Of a DNA stretch of 64,000 bases, positions 1 to 9,108 are shown one piece after another. A program made the translations under genes and the position numbers. The DNA lies in NCBI GenBank assembly GCA_032690845.1, contig CM064427.1, positions 9,311,501 to 9,375,500 on the forward strand. Reading direction: 5' to 3'. Each line of letters opens with the position of its first letter. Within the stretch, counting starts at the first letter, position 1. The notes beneath the pieces were generated by a model. It made no database searches, was not told the DNA's origin, and was given only the letters and a program-made list of their open reading frames with translations. The stretch comes from Eleusine coracana subsp. coracana (lineage: Eukaryota > Streptophyta > Magnoliopsida > Poales > Poaceae).

Positions 1-407
1 CTGGTGTAGGGAGACAGGGCGATGTTCTGGCCGCCGTAGGTCAAGATGTTCATGGTCACGTTCACGGGCCGGTTCACCAGCGCCGCGTCCTGCGTCTTCA
101 TCACCTCCTTCGCCGCCTCCGGGGACGACACCACCAGCGTGCTGACGTGGCCTAGCCGGCGGAGCATCACCGGGCCGTACCGGCGCGCCAGCCGGTGAAG
201 AGCGTGGTGAGGCAGGGCCCCCAGCAGGCAGTACATGCTCCCGATCACCGGCAGCGTCCATGGACCTGGAGGCAGGTTCTTCTTCCTCAGGCCACTGTCG
301 TCGCGTCGGGAAGCAGAGGTGCCTTTCAGCTTCAGCAGCAGCACCACCGTTACGACGACGACGCAGAACACGGCGGTATACCACGCGGCAGTTAAAGCTT
401 CTGCCAT
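1..407 (-). CDS. Cytochrome P450, CYP71-like, N-terminal part (cut by window edge)
   Basis: Minus-strand reading from the ATG at 407-405 gives 135 codons open to the window edge. Residues about 5-30 form a hydrophobic membrane anchor (AVFCVVVVTVVLLLKLKG). A short basic/polar linker follows, then the proline-rich hinge LPPGPWTLPVIGS that orients microsomal P450s in the ER membrane. After it come RRYGPVMLRRLGHVSTLVVS and SPEAAKEVMKTQD, the usual N-terminal region of A-type plant P450s, and then LSPYT where the family normally continues to the WRQ motif of helix C. The haem-binding Cys region lies outside the window. Family knowledge predicts a haem monooxygenase using NADPH-P450 reductase, often in specialised metabolism; the substrate cannot be predicted. 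No frameshift is seen in this part. Subfamily assignment needs the full protein. Confidence 0.9.
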   Translation of the reverse strand, partial: MAEALTAAWYTAVFCVVVVTVVLLLKLKGTSASRRDDSGLRKKNLPPGPWTLPVIGSMYCLLGALPHHALHRLARRYGPVMLRRLGHVSTLVVSSPEAAKEVMKTQDAALVNRPVNVTMNILTYGGQNIALSPYT

Positions 408-1402
408 GGTTGTAGAGATATGATAGTGCTGTACTGGTGCAGCAGAAATGCAGAGCGTGGTTCATCATGAGGTTAATTAGCGATGGAAAGGCTGGACAGT
501 TGATTGGCTGGCCTTCTGGACCCTCGGCCTGCTCAATTGCTTGACAGGCTGTGCGTGTCTGTCTTCTTAACAGGTCGTGCCTTGTAGCGTGCTTTATTGG
601 GCCGAACATTAATCGGGTCATGCCCATGCTGCCAGTCGGGCTGCCCTCCTGGTCTAAGTCTGATCCATAGTCTCGGGCCGTGCCGGCTCAATACGAACTT
701 AAACGGGTCATTTCATATTTGGATCAGACTAAAGATTATGTGCTTCGGTCTGACCCGTTTGGACAGCACTAGCTGTAATCTCATTTTTGTGTTGGGCCGG
801 ATTGATGACAGAGCAGAAAAATATTGTAGGACTCATGAGGGCCAGGCTGGACCGTTCATATACGGGCCTTCGTGGTTTTGGGCTCTAAATGCTGGGATAT
901 GAGGCCACCACACCGCACCAGCCGATTTTTGTTTTTTTCCTTTCTTTTCTCGGCTGCGCAATTCCAATCCAATGTGCCCGCCGAAGCCAATCTGCATTCG
1001 CAAGTCTCAACACACATCCACACCACACATACTATAAATGTAAAAGATTTGAAATTGTCTGTTGTGTGAAAACGTGTGAGTTTGACTCAAATTTCATTCA
1101 CAGTTTAGCAAGGCTTTAAAAGTTTTTGAACGTTAGGGCCATTTCTTGATATATTTGGAAGTATAGAATGACGTTGGCTAGCTGTTTCCTTCAGCATGGT
1201 GCCGTTCTTTCACACTAACGAAACGATCCCAGTTTCAAAAATTCACTTTCTGGAAATAAACCCTAATGCATCATAGCGGTGCATAAATACCCACGCCAGA
1301 AATTGCACACAAGCACATATACAATTTTCCCAAAACCAAGCCCACCGTTGTTTCCTTGAGAAAAAAGTAGAGAGTAGCTTTCATCCTCCTGCAACTGCTG
1401 CA
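408..1402. other. Intergenic region between divergent P450 and F-box gene 1
   Basis: About 1 kb separating two divergently oriented genes, so it should hold the P450 upstream region (left) and the F-box promoter (right). Several related short motifs of the form GGGCCGTGCC, GGGCCGG and ACGGGTCAT or GACCCGTTT occur between about 590 and 880, which suggests an old decayed repeat. No end motifs or target duplications could be defined. The open frames here are short, overlap each other in different frames and show no domain. Confidence 0.5.
1281..1290 (+). promoter_or_regulatory. Probable TATA box of F-box gene 1
   Basis: GCATAAATAC lies about 115 bp upstream of the ATG at 1403, in an otherwise mixed-composition region. 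This spacing allows a short 5' UTR of about 80-90 nt. No other TATA-like sequence is as well placed. Assignment is by position and motif only. Confidence 0.5.
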
Positions 1403-2602
1403 ATGGCGGACTGGTCATCACTTCCTGAGGGCTTTGTTTCCCTCATAGCCAAGTGCCAGCTCGACGACAACGACATCGACTGCTATATGAACCTCCGTGG
1501 CGTCTGCAAGCGCTGGCGTGATTCCACCGATGATCCCATGGTGGATGGCGTGGATCCCAGATTCCAGCCCAAGTCATGGGCCGTGCTCAACAACTACGGC
1601 TTCCTCAGCGGCAGCTGCGTGGTGTCAATGGTGAACCTCCACACCAGTCGCGTCATCGAGAAGAAGATCCCCAAGTTCCGCGACTACTACTACTTCTTCA
1701 ACGCCACCGACGGAGGCTTCGTTGTCCTAGGGGAGGCCTCATTCCCGGACTACCATGCTTGGGTGCTCAATCCCTTCACCGGCTTCAAGGTTTGCTTCAC
1801 GGTGCCCATGTTTTCAGTTGCAGCAGGTATTAAGGCTGTGGCTGTGACCAATACATTTCCTATGATGAGGCTCTTTGTCTCGGACCTATGGACCTATCTT
1901 GGGTGGGCATATCCCAACGCCGGAGATTTTCATCGAGAGTATATAGCCCCGTACCATAGCTATCATGCCAGTATGAAGAAAGTCGGTGACAATGTCTATG
2001 TCGCCAATAGGCATGGCTCCATTGCCTCCATCAACGCTAATGATGAAGGCAACCAGATGACTCCCATCATTCAGGCTGATGAAGAAGCTTTCTGGGAGTG
2101 GGAGGAGGATGCTCCATCTTTCTACCTCGTGGAATCTGCAGGGGAGCTGCTGCTTGTGACGAGTACGCGAATTGGTGAAGAAGGTCGGTTATTCGTACAA
2201 GTTCACAAGGTGGACACAGAGAGGAAGGTCCTTGAGCTAGTGATGGACATAGGCAGGCGTGCCATCTTCATCAGCCAAGTAAGGTCCTTCGTCGTCAACG
2301 CCTTCCCAACCATCGAAGCTGGCTGCATCTACTTCGTCGACGCAACCATGAAAAGCCTCTTCAATGATGGGATCATTGCCACCTCATTTCGCCTGGCCGA
2401 CCAGACGCAAGAAGACATCATGGATTGGGGAAATCTGAGAATTTGGTGCGGTCCTTCTGGACCTCCCACACTCGTCGAAGTCCTCTCAGATTACTGTAGG
2501 TTCGTCCCATTATCTCAGTACAAATTTGTTAATAGCGAGGAGGAGGATGAACTAGAAGGCTTCGAATGGGACGACAATGGATCCAAAGAATCAGATGCCT
2601 GA
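1403..2602 (+). CDS. F-box/DUF295 protein (F-box gene 1), intact single exon
   Basis: 399 codons without interruption. Residues about 3-45 are a plant F-box-like segment: WSSLPEGFVSLIAKC followed by YMNLRGVCKRWRDST, with the conserved CKRW core. Residues about 55-370 are the DUF295 (PF03478, beta-propeller-like) region, with DPRFQPKSWAVL, ATDGGFVVLGE, VLNPFTGFKV, DNVYVANRHGSI, FYLVESAGELLLV, VHKVDTERKVLELV and FPTIEAGCIYFVD. The tail is acidic (EEEDELEGFEWDDNG). F-box proteins usually bridge substrates to SKP1-CUL1 ubiquitin ligases. DUF295 proteins form a large, fast-changing grass family with few known targets, so the substrate is unknown. The first ATG fits the family start. Related broken copies lie at 7569-8499 plus 37868-38138 and at 43224-44414, showing a local duplicated cluster. 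Confidence 0.93.
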   Translation: MADWSSLPEGFVSLIAKCQLDDNDIDCYMNLRGVCKRWRDSTDDPMVDGVDPRFQPKSWAVLNNYGFLSGSCVVSMVNLHTSRVIEKKIPKFRDYYYFFNATDGGFVVLGEASFPDYHAWVLNPFTGFKVCFTVPMFSVAAGIKAVAVTNTFPMMRLFVSDLWTYLGWAYPNAGDFHREYIAPYHSYHASMKKVGDNVYVANRHGSIASINANDEGNQMTPIIQADEEAFWEWEEDAPSFYLVESAGELLLVTSTRIGEEGRLFVQVHKVDTERKVLELVMDIGRRAIFISQVRSFVVNAFPTIEAGCIYFVDATMKSLFNDGIIATSFRLADQTQEDIMDWGNLRIWCGPSGPPTLVEVLSDYCRFVPLSQYKFVNSEEEDELEGFEWDDNGSKESDA

Positions 2603-4055
2603 ACAATGCCTGCTGCTGCTTCGTCATGCCTTAATAATGTGCTTCGTTTTGTGGTGTTATCTCTTAGCTATACCTTCGTTGCTATATTTTGTTTAGCCTG
2701 CATGGCACTCTATCAAATGCACAAGTAAACAGCTATACCATTTCATGAATTTGTAAGTCTGGTGTGTTCAATGAAATCGAATTATTAATAACGTGTGTGC
2801 ATCTTTACACTTTATGCTACTGCAGTTGTGAAGGCCGATGGCAACGGTTTAAGGATTGAGTTTTTCTTTTATGTTTTCGTACATGCTCAATTGCTATATT
2901 TATTAAGCGCCTGCAGGGCGCTTTGTCAATTGCAAACAAAAATATTTGTCAGCTATAACGTACAATTTAGTCAATTGCAAGCAAAATTTCTTTTCTTCAA
3001 TTATGTAGATCACGATTTGCTCTCGCTCATACTATGCTGTAGCCTGTGGCTGCCATTTAATGGAAATACCAGGTGGGGATCTTCTTCCCCCCGTTGACAT
3101 TAAAAAAAATAAAATGTAAGTCTAAGACGATGTTGAATGACATCGAATGAATACTATCCTATGCCGTTAGCACAAGCAATATACTAGTTGGTGACAGGCC
3201 AATGGCTACGGTCTAAGCTAAAGCTAAGGCTATGTTTTCCTTTTCACTTTTGAACATGTCCTCGTGCATAAATAAACTTGGCGCATACATGAACGTGTCC
3301 TCTCATGTCGTTAGGTTCTTGCGCCATGAACTTGCACAAAGTCATGCTGGAGTGTGAACAGTACACAGAGGAGAAAGTCCTCAACGCATGCACATGCTCA
3401 ACATCACACTATTATTTTGGAATTCATGCTGAATATATTACGTGCTAAAGATCATATGGTAAAGTGTATATGGGGACTTGATTTTACTAATCTCAATGCA
3501 TAACCTACAGTCTAAATAGTACTATCCATCTTGCATTTTACTAATCTCAATGCATAACATACTAGTATATGTTCAACATTTATATTTGAAATTATGCAGC
3601 TTGCATTGAGAGAAACGTTCATTCGTGCGATGTCTCTTTTAATTTAGTTTTAACTACAACAAATAATAATTAAATTCTGAAGCTAAACCAAAAAAATGCT
3701 ATAGCTTGTTCTCCGATGAATTTTTTTACATGGAGCGTTGTGTAAATGAATTGCAATTTGGAACATCTGTTATTTCAACCGATGAGTAAATATGCAATTA
3801 ATTATGGGTGTACAATGTAACAAGGCTGCTAGCCAACGTATTTTAATTTCCTGGTGGTTGTGACCCGTCACGAAAATACATTTCCGTGTAGGCTGGCCCT
3901 CATCAAAATTGTTAGTGCAAATCCAGCAACACCCTCTTTTTCCATGATTGTGACCGATAGGGATTGCTGCCTGGAAAACATTTCCTGTCTATCAACCATC
4001 ATGAAAATGGAATTTCTGTGACGCCAAATTTGTGTGTGATTTTACGTGACTGTTA
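2603..4055. other. 3' flank of F-box gene 1 and unassigned intergenic sequence
   Basis: The first 200 bp probably contain the 3' UTR of F-box gene 1; AT-rich polyadenylation-like stretches occur near 2625-2790. The rest is AT-rich with no recognisable coding sequence. The short open frame at about 2795-3097 has no domain and biased composition. Near 3850-4050, motifs such as GTGACCCGTCACGAAAAT hint at a decayed DNA transposon into which the next element inserted, but ends are not definable. Confidence 0.5.
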
Positions 4056-4912
4056 GAGCATCTCCAACAGCTTACCTAAAAATGAAGACCTAAAATTTGT
4101 TTTAGGTATGAAAGAGAGAAGATATAGGCATCTATTTTGTCTTCATCTCCAGCAAATTATCTATAATACCTATAAGCTATTTAAAAATATCATTTAATTC
4201 AAGTGTACTTCATAAATACACAAAGACACATAAAAATTATGAATAATTACAACTTTTAATGAGGACTCATTTGCAAAAACACCCAGTCTTATTCAAAATG
4301 ACCGCTCATGGTGAAATCCAATCCCCTCCGACTCACCCATGGCCGATGCCTACTCACCATGGCCGCAGCCCAATCCTTCTCCTACTCGCACATCACCGTC
4401 CAGCTCCTGCTCCTCAAGCACGGCCGTCGTGGCCTCTCCGAGCTTGCATAGGTGCCACCGTCTCACCTGTCCTTCTCAAGCTTCCATGCCGCCGCCTCAT
4501 CTTACGCTTAGGAGCTACGGGAGGAGCGGACGAGGGGCGAGAGGAGCGTCGGGGGCTAGCCGAGGGGCGGGAGGAGCATCAGGGCCTGTTCAAGTGGTAA
4601 GGATGTCATTTTCGCCATCCATATAGCGGCGGCGGGAGTGGCGCCTGGGAGTTGGGCGAAGGAGGTGGTCGCCGAGATGGACACGTAAATGTCCAAAGCA
4701 GGACGGTGCAGCTTTCGTGTGCAAGAATTGGAAGTTTTGGGTCACGAGTGCTTTGTTTGGTATATTTGGATCACGGGGAGACAAGTTTAGTTTGTAGCCA
4801 GAAAATTTTAGGGATAGGTAATTATTTATGCTATCTGTTGAAGGAGATTTTTGGACTTTTTTTAATTTTTAGGGATAGGTTATGAGTTTTAGTCTATCTG
4901 CTCGAGATGCTC
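4056..4912. mobile_element. Non-autonomous PIF/Harbinger (Tourist-type) element, 857 bp
   Basis: The left end GAGCATCTCCAACAG and the inverted right end (GAGCATCTCGAGCAG when complemented) match at 13 of 15 positions. Both ends are flanked by TTA (4053-4055 and 4913-4915), the 3-bp target duplication typical of PIF/Harbinger. Subterminal sequences are AT-rich (TTTTAGGTATGA left, TTAGGGATAGG right). The middle (about 4310-4640) is GC-rich and coding-like, unlike the ends, which suggests captured genic sequence, but no protein family was recognised. There is no transposase, so it would need one in trans. Confidence 0.8.
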
Positions 4913-5665
4913 TTAGCGACAAGAACTTTTTTTCTGTCAGATTTACCTGTTTTTGTGACGGTTTAAGGTACACACAAAAATTCCGTTCTGTGGTAATGGT
5001 TGGCAGTTTATGTTCTCCGTGTGCTCACGCTGCAAACCTGATTGCAGCAAATATTAATTTATGTGTACAGAATTATGTGTAGTTTAATTAGTACCAGTAC
5101 TGAATTATGTGTACAGAGTGCAATATCTTAAACCTTTGAGGCTCATTGATTGCATGCAGGACTCATTGTTTCTTGTGCTTTGCAAACTGTATATGGTTGT
5201 TGATATTCGGTGTAGAATAAATTCCTTTTTTTTATAACGGAGTATTACATTACTTAATATCGTCAAAACTCTACAAACTGTGTATATGCATGCAGTTCGG
5301 GCGCATTTTACTGGCAGTGTGAATCGTTGCTATATCATTGTATGTATGTATGCTGTCAAATAAATAAACCGTCATATATATACAAGTTCACCTGCCAATC
5401 CAAACTGATTTGAAATTTTGTATCCTGTGTCTACGAGCGAAACGTAATATTTCAATTGACCAAATCTTCCAGTTAATAATACGATGTACAGAAAAGGCCC
5501 ACCAGTGCTCGTTTCTTTCTGGAGACATTTATGTAGTAGCAATTAATACTCGCCATCCATGCTTGCATGTAAACCAGCTTATTGAAAACATGCCAAAGGA
5601 GAGGCCACTTCGATATCACTTGCCAAATCGAAACGTGCTCCCTCACATCTCATGCGCTCTCCATG
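4913..5665. other. Ancestral upstream region of F-box gene 2
   Basis: AT-rich sequence with no supported gene. It directly precedes the CACTA insertion at 5666, and the ATG at 5663-5665 is the target-site copy of the start codon of F-box gene 2, so this stretch should be the original promoter and 5' UTR of that gene. The last bases before the ATG (CACATCTCATGCGCTCTCC) look like an ordinary pyrimidine-rich plant leader. Confidence 0.55.
5374..5382 (+). promoter_or_regulatory. Candidate original TATA box of F-box gene 2
   Basis: ATATATATA with flanking GTC and CAAG lies about 285 bp upstream of the duplicated ATG at 5663-5665. If it was the original core promoter, it is now separated from the coding sequence by the 1.9-kb CACTA insertion. 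Weak assignment, since AT-rich runs are common here. Confidence 0.3.
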
Positions 5666-5744
5666 CATTACAACAAAAACGCCCTGTAGCGGCGGGCCAA
5701 AACCCACTATAGCGGCACGTTAGCCGGCCCGCCGCTACGTTAAC

Positions 5745-6225
5745 CACTACCAGAAAAAAAGGCTTATAGCGGCGGGTGAAAACGGACTATAACAGCGGGC
5801 CCGCCCAACTGCCGCTATGTAAACGCAGCTAAAAATAATTGTTTGTTGTGGTAGATCATCTGTGGGATAAACGCCCCGTCGATGAAAACCCCTATTGTTG
5901 CGGTAGATCAGATCTGGACGGAGAGAGCGGCTTTCGGTGCGGAGAGAGAGGAGTGGAGGGAGCCGCCGCCTCCGGAGCAGCCCGCTGCCGCTTGTGGAGG
6001 CCAGAGCAGCCCTGCCGGCCGCCGCCTCTTGCTCCCGGCGCGGAGAGAGAGGAGTGGAGGGGGCCGCCGCGTCTGGAGACCAGAGTAGCCCCGCCGGCCG
6101 CCGCCTCTTGCTCCCGGCGCAGAGAGAGAAGAATGGAGGGGGCACAGTGAGAGAGGAGGGAGGAGGCGAGGGGGAAGGAGAGCTGTGGTGGCTGTGAGAT
6201 ACGGAAGGGAGAGAGGAGTGCGGCA

Positions 6226-6274
<49 letters not shown>

Positions 6275-6521
6275 AAGGATGAGAGGAGTTGTGACCTAGG
6301 TTTTCTTTATATATGGCCAGCATTGATAATGGGCTGCATGGGCCGTGGAGCAACAAATAGCGGCGGTTGAAGAAATGGGCCGCCGCTATAGAAAACAGTA
6401 GCAGCGGTTGAAGAAATATGCCACCGCTATAAATTGGTTCTGGTTTGTAGCTACGGTTCTTTTTTGACCCGTCACTATGATTAATTTGCTACCGACGCTA
6501 TAGAGCCATTTTGTGGTAGTG
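5745..6521. mobile_element. Small CACTA element nested in the 5666-7568 element
   Basis: It starts CACTACCAGAAAAAAAGGC and ends CATTTTGTGGTAGTG, with perfect CACTAC/GTAGTG termini and target duplication AAC at 5742-5744 and 6522-6524. Subterminal TAGCGGCGG-type repeats resemble those of the host element, so it is a self-related nested insertion. The interior contains three similar GC-rich segments (GGCCGCCGCCTCTTGCTCCC recurs at about 6019 and 6099) and a GA microsatellite. It has no transposase gene. Confidence 0.85.
6229..6267. repeat. (GA)n microsatellite
   Basis: An uninterrupted GA dinucleotide run of about 19 units lies inside the nested CACTA element. It causes the Ser-Leu or Glu-Arg repeats in overlapping frames here, which are therefore not evidence of a protein. 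Confidence 0.97.
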
Positions 6522-7568
6522 AACGCAGCTAAAAGAATCAATTTGTGGTAGCGGGTACACCAGTAGACAAACGCCCTGCTGCTGTGAATACCACTGTCAC
6601 CCGCTGCAACGAGTGTACTGGTAAAAATAAAACAAATGACTGACCCGGTGGGAGGCCTGCCACCATGCCAGGGAGCTCAGCCCTCCACCGCACTCAGCCC
6701 ACCATGCCTCCACCGCGCCTGCACCGCAACCCAGGCCCGTCGCCCCGCCGCCGCTAAGCGCTTGGTCGTAGCCTCCACGGGCCCGCTGCCGAGCCACTGG
6801 GCATCAGCTCCCTGGCCGTTGAACCCCTCCTCGTACTCTTCGCCCGCGCCCGTTGAGCCGCCGCCCGCGCCCATTGAGCAGCATGCCGTCGCCGGGGAGA
6901 AAACCGCCCATCGAGCTGCGCATCGCCTCCGCTCGAGTCCACGAGGCCGTCCACCCATGCGTGAGCAGCCGCCACCGCCGCTCAAGCCTCGACTCCGTCA
7001 ATGCCCGCTAGCAAGGCGGCTAGATCCGCGCCCGCCCACGCGCATGGAGGCGCCGCCCGTGCGCAAGGCGGCCAAATCCGTGCCCGCCCGCGTGCGTGGA
7101 GGCGCCGCCTCCGCTCCGGCCTCGAGGCCATCGATGGATCCGCGTCGGCCCACCTACGAGCCGCCACTATTGGACTCAGAGAGATGGCATCGCTGAGGAG
7201 GGGATCAGAAAGAGGGCGCAGGGGAGGAGGTGGCGGGAGAGACGGAGGATAAGCGGCGACATGGAGAGAGAGAGAGAGGGGCAGAAGTATGTTGTCTAGG
7301 GTTTGTCTTCTATTTATAGAAGAAATCACTATAGTGGCCCTGGTGGGCATAAATTGTGGCGGGCTGCTACATGGGTCTCCGCTACAAATGCTGATTTTAT
7401 TGTAGCAACGACCCATGTTGTCAACTGCCGCTAATTTTTTCTTTTTAACGGTGGATTATGTGTTAAACCGCTGCTAAAAATGCCTGAAGCACTATAGTGA
7501 CGGAAAAATTTTCAACCGCCATTACACTAATTTTACAAACACCGCTAAAGGCCTATTTTGTGATAGTG

Positions 7569-8499
7569 ATGGCCGCCGCCCAAATGATGAAAAGATCCCT
7601 CTCCCACTCCCATCCCAAAAATTCAAGGCCAGCAGCTGCTATGATTGCAGTCGACTGGTCTTCACTCCCCGACGACCTCATCCGCCGCTTTGCCGACTGT
7701 TTCCTTGCCGCTGACAACCTCAACTACTACATGGACCTCCGTGCCGTCTGCCACAGCTGGCGCTCCGTCACCGTCGACCCGAGGGCGGATGGCACAGATC
7801 CTCGCTTCCATCCCAAAAACTGGGCCATGCTCAAAGCAAGCGAGGAACCCATTGACGATGTCGTCGTCTCCTTCGTCAACCTCGGCACCGGCCGATTCCT
7901 CAGTAAGAGCATTCCTGAGCTTAGCAAGTACTTTCTCGTCGTTGCCACGGATGGACGCCTGCTCGTCCTATGCGAGCTGGAGCCACCCAATGGCGTTCGT
8001 GTGGTCAATCCCTTCACGGGCACCTTGGTTGCCCGTTTCTCGGTGCCCATATTTGGATACGATGTTAGGAAGATGGCTGTGACGATCTCGCCGACAATGA
8101 TGCTTTTCATCTCCGGCGTGCGTAACAATTTCGTTGGGTTGGCTGATCTGAACAGCATAAGGCTCAACGAGTTCTGGTACAGTACCCGGACGATCTTCTC
8201 ACCATGACGTCCTTTGCCGGCGATGTCTACGTCACCAATCGACATGGATCCATCATCTCCTCCGCGGATGTCGCTGCCGACCAGGAACGATCCGACGGGA
8301 CAATCACGATGACCACGGCAATTCCGGCAGCTGCGATGTCAATAATGAAGGGTAGCACTTCTTACTATCTCGTGGAGTCTGAAGGGGATGTGCTGCTCGT
8401 GACCTTTCATTGCACCACCGCAAACAGTCTTGTTGTAGCCGTTCACAAGGTAGATACCATGAGGAAGCTGCTCGAGCCTGTGGTGAAGTATCTGCAGCG
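7569..8499 (+). pseudogene. F-box/DUF295 gene 2, 5' part (split by copia element A)
   Basis: Reading starts at ATG 7569, the target-site copy left by the CACTA insertion, with an alternative in-frame Met at 7641. The F-box is visible (VDWSSLPDDLIRRFADC, YMDLRAVCHSWRSVT), then the DUF295 landmarks DPRFHPKNWAML, ATDGRLLVLCE and VVNPFTGTLVARF. Reading stops at 8205-8207. Homology resumes one frame over with DVYVTNRHGSI and YYLVESEGDVLLV, so a single-base loss lies near 8175-8190, in the short C run of the GTACCCGGAC region. The gene part ends at VHKVDTMRKLLEPV plus about six residues, where copia A begins at 8500. The missing 3' part is at 37868-38138. Without the frameshift the product would resemble F-box gene 1. 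As it stands it is a non-functional F-box adaptor copy. Confidence 0.88.
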
Positions 8500-8872
8500 C
8501 TTATTTGAATCACATGGTTACCTTTCTGTAGATCCTAAAGCCATCAAACATGTTGATACATGTGCTCTGGTTCTTTCCTATGCTTAAATTGAGCATGTTG
8601 ATCAGATTTTAGGAGACATCAAAAGATTTTCTTACAATTTAAGCAATCTGTAGGTCTCCTTTTATAGGCTCAATTCACACAAGGGGAACCGACACTTAGG
8701 AGGTCGGTTGTGCCCACTGATCACAAGCACAAACCGTTAAACTTTAATCAAAACCACTAAAAATTGATCCATAGTTTTATTCAAATAAGAAAATCATGGT
8801 ATTTCAGCTTCAATTATGTGGGTTTTTATTTTTGACTTTTTTTATTGTTTTACCACAGATCATATTTCAACA
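8500..8872 (-). repeat. Left (3') LTR of copia A, 5'-truncated on the plus strand
   Basis: Matches 37472-37867 over its length with scattered substitutions and small indels. The first 27 bp of the plus-strand LTR (present at 37445-37471) are missing, and F-box coding sequence is joined directly. No 5-bp target duplication is found. The LTR carries a minus-strand TATA-like CTATAAAAGG (complement of 8658-8667). Confidence 0.88.
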
Positions 8873-8884
8873 TTCTCTCCCTTG
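8873..8884 (-). other. Polypurine tract of copia A
   Basis: On the minus strand CAAGGGAGAGAA immediately precedes the LTR start TGTTGAAATATG. This is the expected position and composition of the plus-strand primer of an LTR retrotransposon, and it confirms the minus orientation. Confidence 0.75.
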
Positions 8885-8915
8885 ATCATAAAGTTAAAAC
8901 ATTAAAAACTTATCT

Positions 8916-8942
8916 TATATATATATATATATATATATATAT
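8916..8942. repeat. (AT)n microsatellite
   Basis: An uninterrupted AT dinucleotide run of about 13 units, just inside the left LTR of copia A. Confidence 0.95.
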
Positions 8943-9050
8943 AACAAAAGGAGTCTCCAGTTCGTTCTCAGGGGCTAGAAATTCTCATGTTAATCAAAAA
9001 AAAAAAGAAAAATTACCCACTACTGTTATTATGAAAAAACTTAAACCAAA

Positions 9051-9108
9051 ATACCCTCATTCATGTTAGGCTTGCACACACACACGCTCCATCCGTGGCA
9101 ACGAGCCT
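9051..9108. repeat. 58-bp direct repeat, copy 1 (copy 2 at 21044-21101)
   Basis: ATACCCTCATTCATGTTAGG and the following CTTGCACACACAC, CGTGGCAAC segment occurs here and at 21044-21101, with about five differences. The two copies lie on opposite sides of the 10.9-kb CACTA element but are far larger than its 3-bp target duplication, so they predate it or reflect a separate duplication. Confidence 0.8.

Larger units (their letters stand above)
5666..7568. mobile_element. Non-autonomous CACTA element at the start codon of F-box gene 2
   Basis: Left terminus CATTACAACAAAAACGCC (a decayed CACTAC) and right terminus ending TTTTGTGATAGTG (the complement begins CACTATCACAAAA). Subterminal regions carry repeated TAGCGGCGGG or CCGCCGCTA motifs, as in plant CACTA elements. 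The 3-bp target duplication is ATG (5663-5665 and 7569-7571). Total length 1903 bp, of which 777 bp is a nested element. The interior (about 6640-7300) is very GC-rich with long overlapping open frames but no recognisable domain. A TATA-like CTATTTATAG at about 7310 faces inward from the right end. No transposase gene is present. Confidence 0.85.

Noticed and set aside
2795..3097. 100-codon plus-strand frame downstream of F-box gene 1
   Set aside because: Hydrophobic, no domain, AT-rich 3' flank composition and no relation to known families.
3850..5030. Possible older CACTA or Mutator element around the 4056-4912 Harbinger element (GTGACCCGTCAC left, TTTTTGTGACGG and GTGGTAATG right)
   Set aside because: No matching termini or target duplication could be defined; the similarity is suggestive only.
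6636..7196. 186-codon plus-strand frame in the outer CACTA element
   Set aside because: Pro/Arg/Ala-rich in several frames on both strands, as expected from GC-rich sequence; no conserved domain.
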